From: an uncultured Myxococcales bacterium
GTDB taxonomy: Bacteria; Myxococcota_A; Polyangia; Polyangiales; Polyangiaceae
NCBI GenBank assembly: GCA_937902985.1
Contig: CALFNG010000529.1
Span: forward strand, 1-51,618
Direction of reading: 5' to 3'
DNA length: 51,618 nt
The notes beneath the pieces were generated by a model. It saw only the letters and a program-made list of their open reading frames with translations, did not search any database and was not told the DNA's origin. Every line of letters starts with the position of its first letter. Positions within the stretch are counted from its first letter, which is position 1. The translations under genes were made by a program, and so were the position numbers. Shown piece after piece: positions 17,134 to 26,100 of the stretch.

Positions 17134-20100
17134 CCCTTGAGCTCGGACAGCTTCGTCCGCGCGAGGGCCAGCGAAGGCTCGTTCTCGATCGCCCGCTCGA
17201 ACATTTGCACGGCCTTCGCCTTGTCGCCCTGCTTCGCGCTGATCTCGCCGAGGTAATAGAACACCTCGCCCTTCGAGATCCCGACGTTCGGTTCGAGTCG
17301 CTGCAGGAGCAGCGCGCGGAACGTCTTCTGCGCGCGATCGAGGTCGTTGGTCTCGAACGCCAGAACGCCCAGGTCTTTGAGGACCGTGACCGAGCCGGGA
17401 TCGATCTTGAAGGCCATGTCGAGCTGAATCAACGCTACGTCTTTATCGCCGAGCTGAGCGAGCGCGCTCGCGAGCTTGTGGTGGTACAGCGCCAGCTCCT
17501 TCGTGCGGCGGCTGCCGAACGAAGCGATGACCCGCTCGAGCACCTGCGCGGCCTCGCGCCCGCGCTGCGCTGCGTTGTAGGCGTCGCACAGGGCCAGGAG
17601 CAATTCGCGGTCGTGCGGGATGAGCTGCGCCGCGCGCTCGAGGACGGGGATCGCGTCGGCCGGCGAGCGCCGGTGCACGATGTGGATCTCGGCGGCCGCC
17701 TTCAAGAGCTTCACCTGTTCGAGGATCGGAGCGGGGACGCTCGGCGGTGGCGGTACGGAGCCGCCCGGCGGGATGCTCGCGAGGGTACGCCGCATGGGCG
17801 GCAGCCCTTCGGGCGCGATGCTCGCCATGCTCCGTCGAGGCGGGGGGAGCTCGGGCGCCACCTTGAGATCGGGGTTGGCGGCCGCGATGAGATCGGCGTC
17901 GCCCACGAGCAGGTCAGCGAGCTCGGCCCATTTCTCCGCGCGCTCCCAGCGTTGCCGGAGCATCGCGCGCAGCCCTGCGTTGTTGGGCTCGAACTTGAGC
18001 CCGCGCTGCAATGCCTCTTCGACGCCGTCCGCGTCGCCGTTGTTCTCGCGCGCCTCGGCGAGCTTGAGCGCCCAGAGCACGCCTTCGGCGGGGCTCGCGA
18101 GGTCGACGAGCTTCGCCAGCGCCGTCGACGCCCGCTCCCAATCCTCGCGCTGCTGGGCGATGCGGGCGACCGCCTCGAGCGCCCCGCGGTGGTCCGGATC
18201 ACGAACGAGCACGTCTTCGTACGCCTCCTGCGCGGCGGTCGCGTCGCCGAGGCGTCCCTCGTGCACCTCGCCGAGCCTCACTAGGAGGGCCAGCTCGGAG
18301 GCGATGTCGCTTCGGTCGCGCGCGGCGTCGAGCTGCGCCTTGAGGAGCTCGGCGAGCTCGGCATCGCGGCCCATCGCCTCGTAGAGCTGCGACAGGGTGA
18401 GCACGGCCTCCGCCTGCGTCGGATCCTCGTCGAGGATCGCGCGCAGCGTCTCGATGGCGTCGTCTTGCGATTTGAAGCGATCGCGCTGGAGCTTCGCCAG
18501 CTCGATCCGCAGGCTCGCTCGTTCGGTTTGCGCCGTGGCAACGTCGATCAGGCGCATGAGCAGCCGGGCGAGATCGCGATCGCGACCGGCTTGACTGTAG
18601 AGCGAGCGCAACGCCGTCGCCGCGGGCGCGTCCGTGGGCTCCGAGTCGAGTATCTCTTCGTAGAGCGACGTGGCTCGGGTGGCTTCCTGCAGCTTCTCGA
18701 CGAGGACCCGCGCCGCCTCGTGCCTCAGCCTGAGCGCAGCTTCGCCGTCGGAGCCGATCTCCGCGCGGAAGAGCAGGAGCTTCACCACCTCGGCGTCGTC
18801 GCCCGCGGCGGCCCGGAGCTTCGTGAGCTCTTCGAGCGCCCAGAGGTCGGCCTCGTCTTCGGCGATGAGATCGCGCAGCGTCGCTTCGGCGAGGTCGCGG
18901 TCCCCGACGGGCCCTTCGGCGAGCCCCTTCGCGTCGCGGAGGAGCTCGCGCTTCGTCGCGATGTCGGTCTCCAGGCGCGCGCGCGTTCGCAGGGTGTGCA
19001 CGAGCTCGCGCTCGCGCCCGGGCTCGCGTCGCAGATCCTCGAGCGCGCGAAGGACGTCGAGGTTCTCGGGATCGATCGACAGAGCCCGGGCGTACGCGTC
19101 TTCGGCGCGTCGCTTGTCGGCGAGCTTGTCTCGCCTCCAGCCGGCGAGGCGGATAAAGAGCTCCATCCGCGTCACGGCCGGCAAGTCCTGCTCGGCGTCG
19201 AGCGCTCCCGAGAGGGTCTCGGCCGCCTCTCGCCACCCGTCGTTCACGGCGGCCAGCCGTTCGAGCTCGGTGAGCGAGTCCTCTTCGGACGGGTCTTCGG
19301 CGACCGCTGCCTCGACGGCTCGCTGGGCACGCGGCCGATCCCCGACCATCTCTTCGAGTACCCGCGCGAGATCGAGCCGCGCGCGGATGCGGTCGCCCGC
19401 GGACTGCGCACGCGCGACGCGACGCTCGTAGAGGTTCGCGAGCTCCTCGGTGCGACCGAGCATGCGATGAACGAACTCGAGGGCTTCGAAGGCGTCCTCG
19501 AAGAGCGCGCCGTCGTCGAGGAGACCCTCGAGCGCCTCGCGGCTCGCGGTGTGATCGGGGACCCGCTCGAGCGCCTGCCGCAAGGTCGACAGCCCCTGTG
19601 CGCGCTCCCCGAACTCGTGAATCTGCAGCACCGCGAGACGGTTCAAGAGGTCCGCCTGCACCCTCGCGTCCGCCTCGACGGCGATGCGCCTCTCGAGGAC
19701 GTCGGCCAGACCGCGAGTGTCACGAAGCCTGCCGTGAAGCCGATCGAGTGCCCGAAGCACGGCGGGATCGTCCCCCATTCGCTCCACGGCTGCCGTGTAG
19801 GCCTTCGCGCCCCGGGGCGCGTCATCGAGCTTTTCTTCGCTGACCCGCCCCAGGCGCACGAACAGGTCCGCAGCGACGTTCGCGTCGAAGATCCCGACCG
19901 CACGCTCTTGCAGCGCGTCGGCGTATCGCCTCCACCCGTCGGCGCCGATTCGCTCGGCGAGCCGCTCGATCTCTCCGTGAAGTGATGCGTCTTGCGGCTC
20001 TTCGGACAGCGCGCGAATGAGCGCGGACTCGGCTTGCTCGGCGTCGCCAAGGGCCGTCTCGGACACCTCGGCGAGCGCGCGCAGCGTGCGCGCCCGGTCC

Positions 20101-23100
20101 AGAGCTTCGGTCTGCGAGCGCAGCCGGAGCTCGAGAGCGGACGCCAGCTCCTGGTGCCGGCCAGCCGCGCGGAGCACGGGCTCGAGCGCGTCGGCCGCGT
20201 CGCCGCGGAGCTCGTCGCGAGACTCGCCGATGCTCCGAATGGCCGCGACCGACTCTTCGTCGAACCCGCCGTCGAGGACCCCTCGATATGCTTCGAGGGC
20301 CGACTGAGCGTCTTGCAGCTGCACCGCATAGAGCGACGCGATTCGCTTTTGCAGCGCGCGTCGCGCCCCGTCGTCGGGGGCGGCGCCGGCCTGGAGCTTG
20401 AGATTGTCGAGAAGCTCGGGCCAGAGACGCTCGTGCGTGTAAAGGGAGTCCAGCCGCCGCAGGACCTCGTCGTGACCTTCGGCCACCCCCTGGACGCCGA
20501 GGGCCTGCACGAGGCACTCGATCGCCTCGCGATGGTCCGACAGGTCGGTCACGTACCGGCTGGACGCGGAGACGAGCAGCTTGAACTTGAGCTCGTCGTC
20601 GCCCTCGCCGCAAAGCTCGACGCGCCGGCGGCAAAGGTCGACGAGGCGTGAGGCGTCGCTCCGGTGTTCGTAGAGGTCGATGAGGTAGTCGATCGTCAGC
20701 GTGCTTTCGGGCTCGAGTTCGAGCGCCCGCTCGTAAGCCTCGATGGCTCCGAGCGCGTCGTCGAGCATGTCGCGCCGGGCCTCGCCGATGCGCCGCCACG
20801 TGGATGCGCGGGTCTCGTCGTCCGGGACGAGATCGACCTTCTTCACGAGCACCCGCACGAGGGCGCCCCAGTCGCTCAGCAGCGTCGCCAGCGCATCCAT
20901 CTCTTCGAGCGGCTCGAACTCGGTCTCGTCGAGCGAGAAGAGGCGCTCCCACGCCAGGAGGGCGCGGCGCGGATCGTCGCGGCGCTTGTCGTGCAGCTGG
21001 GCGAGCGCCGAGAGCAGCTCGCGCTTGGTCAGGCCGTCGGTCTTTTCGATGCCGGTCTCGTACGCGGCGGCGAGGTCGTCCCAGCGCTTCGTGGTCGCGG
21101 CGAGACGATCGAGCTCGCCGCGGGCGTCACCGTCTTCGGGATCGAGGATCCACGCTTGCCGGATGGCCTCGAACGCGCGGCGGCGATCGCCCCCGCGCTT
21201 CTCCCAGAGGTTCGCGTTCTCGCGCAGGATCGTGACCCGCTCCGGGACCTCGGCAGCAAGGAGCAGCCGCTGCTCGTTGATCGAGATGAGATGACGCCAG
21301 TCGTCGGCCCGCTCGTAGATCGGGCGCAAGATGTCGACCACGCGCGCCTTGTGCTCCGGCGCGTGGAGCAGCTCTTCGAGCGTCGCCACCGCCTCGGCGC
21401 CGGGGCCATCGCCCGAAGCGGTCACGAGTTCGACGACCGTCTGGAGCTCGTCGATGCCGGTCTGCGGCTCCCCCAGCTTCTGGACCAGGAGCTTCGCGAG
21501 CTGCATGCGGTGCGCGGCTTCGTCTTCGGGGAGCGCGCTCTGCTCGGCGCGGCGCCGGGTCAGCTCGGCCAGGTCGCGCCAGCGCTCGCCGCGTGCGTAG
21601 AGCCGGGACAGCGCTTCGAGCGCGTGCATGTCCCCTTCGTCGACGTCGAGCGCGGCGCGGTAGGTCGCGACGGCGCCGGCGTCGTCGGAGAGCTCGGTCT
21701 CTTGCAACAGCGCGATCGTGTGAAGAGCCCCGAGGCGCTGCGCCGGGTCGTGCTTGTAATCGAGCGCGTCGCGATAGAGCTTCACGCGGTCAGCCGGCCG
21801 GCCCGACTCATGCAGGAGGCGATCGATGGCCGCGAAGCTCCCGCCGGACGTCTCGGGAGCGAAAGCGTACGCGCGCCGGTAAAACTGGAGGGACCGCTCG
21901 ACGTCCTTCTGGGCCTCGAAGAGCTCACCGGTGCGCTTCGCCAGACGCGCCGTCGCGAGCTCGTCGGTGGCGATCTTCTCGAGCTCGCCCGCGTAGATCT
22001 CTGCGAGCCGCGCTTCGGAGTTGGCGACCCGGGCCAGGCGTTCGAGCTCCGCCCAGGTGCCTTCGTCGGTCGCGTCTTCGGCGAGGAGCAACGCCGTCGT
22101 CTCCAGCGCCGCGCGATAGTCCTCGGCCTGCTCTTCGTGGAGCTTCGACAGCCGTCGCAAGAGGAGCCGCCGCTCGTCGGGGTCCTGGCTGACGTCGAGG
22201 CGGGCCTCGATCGTCGCCATGACGCGGCGCCAGTCGAGACGCGCGAGGTACACCGGCTCGAGCATCGCCGCGGCCCGCGCCGCATGCTCGCGCTGCCCCA
22301 TGAGCGCTTCGAGCGAGGCGACCGACTGCGGGTGCCTCGGGTCAATCGAGAGTGCCGCCGCATACTCGTCGAACGCTCGGTCCACCTCGCCGGTTCGCTT
22401 CTCGAGGAGCTTGCCGAGCGCGTGGTGAAGGGCGGCCCGGCGCTCGTTCGACGTGCCGGGCGCGACGATCTGGCGCTCGTAGAGGCCGATGAGGTCCTCC
22501 CAGCGTTCGGCTTGCGCGTAGAGGCGTTCGAGCGCGTCGATCGCCTTCGCGTCGAGAGACATCTCGACGATCTGTTCGTAGACGGAGATCGCCGCCCGGG
22601 TGTCGCCGAGCTTCTCGTCGCAGAGCTGCGCTTGCTTGAAGAGCAGCTGCCTCCGCTCCCCGTCGGTGTCGGACGCCTCGGCTCGCCGTTTGACGATATC
22701 GAGCAGCGCCGGATGGTCGCCCGTTTCTTCGTAGAGCGCTTCGAGCGCGACGAGCGCGCGCTTGTCGTCGCCGCGTACGTCGAGCGCCCTAGCGTAGTAC
22801 TCCTTCGCGAGCGCCGTGTTGCCGAGGGGAGCGTGCGCGATCTGGGCGATGCGCAACGTCACTTCGAGCTGCAGATCGCCGTCGACGATCTCACCGACCG
22901 CGGCGCGGAGGAGCTCGACGAGGTCCTCGTGCTTTCCCGTGGTGGCCGTGAGACGCTCGGCCCTGTCGATCCAGAGCCGGAGCTCCGGATCGGCCACGGC
23001 CTCGCGCAGCCCTCGCGCCGCGTACGAGAAGGCGCGCGTGGGGTCCCTCAGCGGGCCCTCGGCTACGCGCACGGCTTGGGCGATCGTCGCCAGCTTCGAC

Positions 23101-26100
23101 GCCGTCGAATCGGCGTGCTCGGCCTCGATCTCGAGGACTCTGAGGAGCTTCTCGTGGAGGCCGTCGGACTCGTAGAGCGGGTGCAGGATCTCGGCCGCCT
23201 CGAGGCGCGCGCCGTCGTCGTCGAGCATCGCCTCCAGGGCGCTACGGCACCGCTCGTGAGACGGATCGATCCCGAGCGCCTGACGGTACGCTTCCATCGC
23301 CCCGGCCACGTCGCCGAGCTTGACTTGCCGGACCTCGCCCAGGCGCGCGAGGATGTGCAGCTTGTCGCCGGGCGTCTCGGCCAGCGCGAGGTCCGCCTCG
23401 AGGGTGTCGGCGAGGTCCTGCCAGCGATCGGCGAGCTGGTAGAGCATCGCGAGCGCCGCGAGCGACGTGCGATCCGCACCGAAGTCCTCGATCACCGCGC
23501 GATAGGCCGTGATGGCTCCGTCGATCTCGGTCAGGCGCTCGGTGAGCGTCCGCGCGATGCGCACCATGAAGGTCCGGCGCGTCTCGCGATCGTCGGTCTG
23601 TCGCTCCCGGACGCGCAGTATCCAGATGAGCTCCGTCCAGCTCTGCGTGCTCTCGTACAGGCCATCCAGTGCCGAGAGCGCGTGCGGGTCGCTCGGGTCG
23701 TCTTCGAGCCTGGCCCGCCACGCGTCGATGGCGCCGCGCGAATCGTCGAGCACGTTCTCGCAGAGCTCGCCCAGCCGCCCGAGCAGCTCGCGGCGCGCGT
23801 CGGGGCTCTCTTCGAGCTTCACCTCAATGCGCAGGATGTCGCGGAGCTTCTGGCTGTCGCCGCGGACGTAGATGCGCTCGAGCGCGCGGCACGGGGGCAG
23901 CGCGATCGATGCGTCGTCCGGAGCGAGCTGCAAGACCTGCCGGTAGACAGCCTCGGCGCGGGCGGCGTCGTTCAGCTCGCTCTCGCAGAGTCGCGCGACA
24001 TCCATGAGGATGTCGGAGCGTGGCACCGGAGCCGTCGCGGCGGCCGCCGTCGTGGTGAGCACGCCGGCCGCGCGCTCGTGGGCGCCGAGCCGTCGCGCGA
24101 TCTCGAGCATGCGCTCGCGAGCGCGAGCGTCCTCGGGATCGAGGGGCAGCAGGCGCGCGAACGCCTCGAGGGCGCCAGCGTCGTCGCGCAGGCGTTCGTC
24201 GCGGAGGTCGGCCACGCGGCGGAGCAGGTCGCGCCGCTCGTCGGCGTGCGTCGCGAACTCGAGGTGGATCTCGAGCACGCGAACGAGCTCGGGCACTTCG
24301 TCGCGGGTGGCGTACACGGCCTCGAGGATGATCGCCGCACGCGCGCGCAGCTCCGGTACGTCGAGGATCTTCTCGACGAGATGGCGGGCTTGCGTCGCGC
24401 TCGGGCGCTCTCGCAGCACCTGCTCGAGGTGCGCGAGCGCGCCCGAAGCGTCGCCGAGCTGGGTGAAGAGGAGCGTTCCGAGGCGCTGGTCGAGATCGAG
24501 GCGCTCGTCGCCCACGGCGCCCTGGCGACGGCGCTCGAGTAGCTGCGCGAGGCGGTCCCAGCGGTGCTCGGCCGCGTAGAGGCTATCGAGAGAACGCACG
24601 GCCTGCTCGTGAACCGGATCGAGCTCGAGGATCCTCTCGTAGTAGGCGATCGCCCTCGGGCGGTCCCCGGTGATCTCTTCGGCGACGAGAGCCACTTCGG
24701 CGAGGAGCTCCGCTCTCCGCACGGGATCCGGGTTCGCCTCGACGACACGCTCGTAGAGGCCGCCCAGCTCGTTCCACTCTTCGCGCGTGGTCAGGATCTG
24801 TTTGAGACGCTGGAAGGCGCGCTCGTTGCCCGGCTGCAGCGCGAGCATCCGCTCGAAGTACGGGGTGGCGCGCTCGACGTCGCCGAGCTTCTCGTCGAAC
24901 AGCGTCGATGCGCGCTCGGACAGATCGAGCTCGACGCGTCCGGGCAGTCCGGTCGGTCCCGTCGGCGCCACGGCCGCCACGAGCCCGCCGGCGAAGTCCT
25001 GGGCCCTGCCCGTCTCGGCGGAGAGCGCGGACAGTCGATCCCACAGCGGCAGGTCCGTCGGGAACTCGCCCGCCGCGCGCGCGATGACGTCGAACGCGCC
25101 GTTCGCGTCGCTCAGCTTAGCCGCATGCACGTCAGCGAGGCGCCCGTAGAGCGTCAAGCGGTCGTCCCGCGCGGCCGTGGTCGCGATCAGCACTTCGAGC
25201 ACGTCAGCCTGACGCTGCGCCGCGCCCGTCTCGCCGTAGGCGCGCTCGAGGATCGCCGCCGCTCGCGCGCGCGTCTCGCCGATGACGAGGAGCTGCTCGA
25301 CCACCTCGACCGCGCGCGGGTCGTTGGGCGAGAGCTCGAGCGCCCGTTCGCTCGCGCGGAGCGCGTCGACATACTTGTGCAGAGGCTCGACGTAGAGCTT
25401 CGCGAGCTCGATCTCCCGAGCCGCCCGGTCCATGCCCTCGCGCTGGTCGCGATCGAGCGCGATGACTTCGGCCGCGCCGTTGGCGTCGCCCTGCGCTCGC
25501 AAGAGTCGCGCGAGGGAGCGGAGCGCGCTCCCGTGGTGAGGCACGAGCTCGAGCATCCGCCGGTAGAGGCGAACCGCGTTGTCGGGCGCGCCGAACGCCT
25601 CTTCTTCGAGGAGCGCCCACTCGCCGAGCAAGTCGAGCTTGAGGGGGGTGTTCGTGCGTCGGATCCGGAGGTCGAAGAGCCAGCGCAAGTCGTCGCGGCG
25701 ATCGGCCTCGCGCAGAACGCGATCGAGCGTCTGCACCGCGAGATCGTCGCTCTCGTCTTCTTCGACGAGCAGCCGATAGATCTGCACGGCCTCGTCGACG
25801 CGGCCCATGTCGCGCGCATAGACCTCGGCGAGCTTCGAGCGCAGGGCGCGCTGCGCTTCGCGCCGGCCGATCTCGTTGCCCTCGGCCTCTCTCTTCTTCT
25901 TGCTCTTCTTTCCCCCGGACCGCGTGCCATCGAGCGCCTCGAGCCGGGCGACGAGAGCTTCCACGAACCCCGGCCACTCCTCCGCGGTGCGCGTTGCCGC
26001 CTCGAAGGTCGCGAGGGCGCCTTCGCGGCCGGGCGCGAGCTCGTACGCCTTGCGCGCCCAGGCGAACGCCGCCGCCCGATCCTGCAGGCGCAGACCCGAG

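Noticed and set aside
20664-24542. A 1,292-codon plus-strand open frame antisense to the giant TPR gene
   Set aside because: Arg/Leu/Glu-biased composition typical of the complement of a GC-rich gene; no domain and no independent start context.
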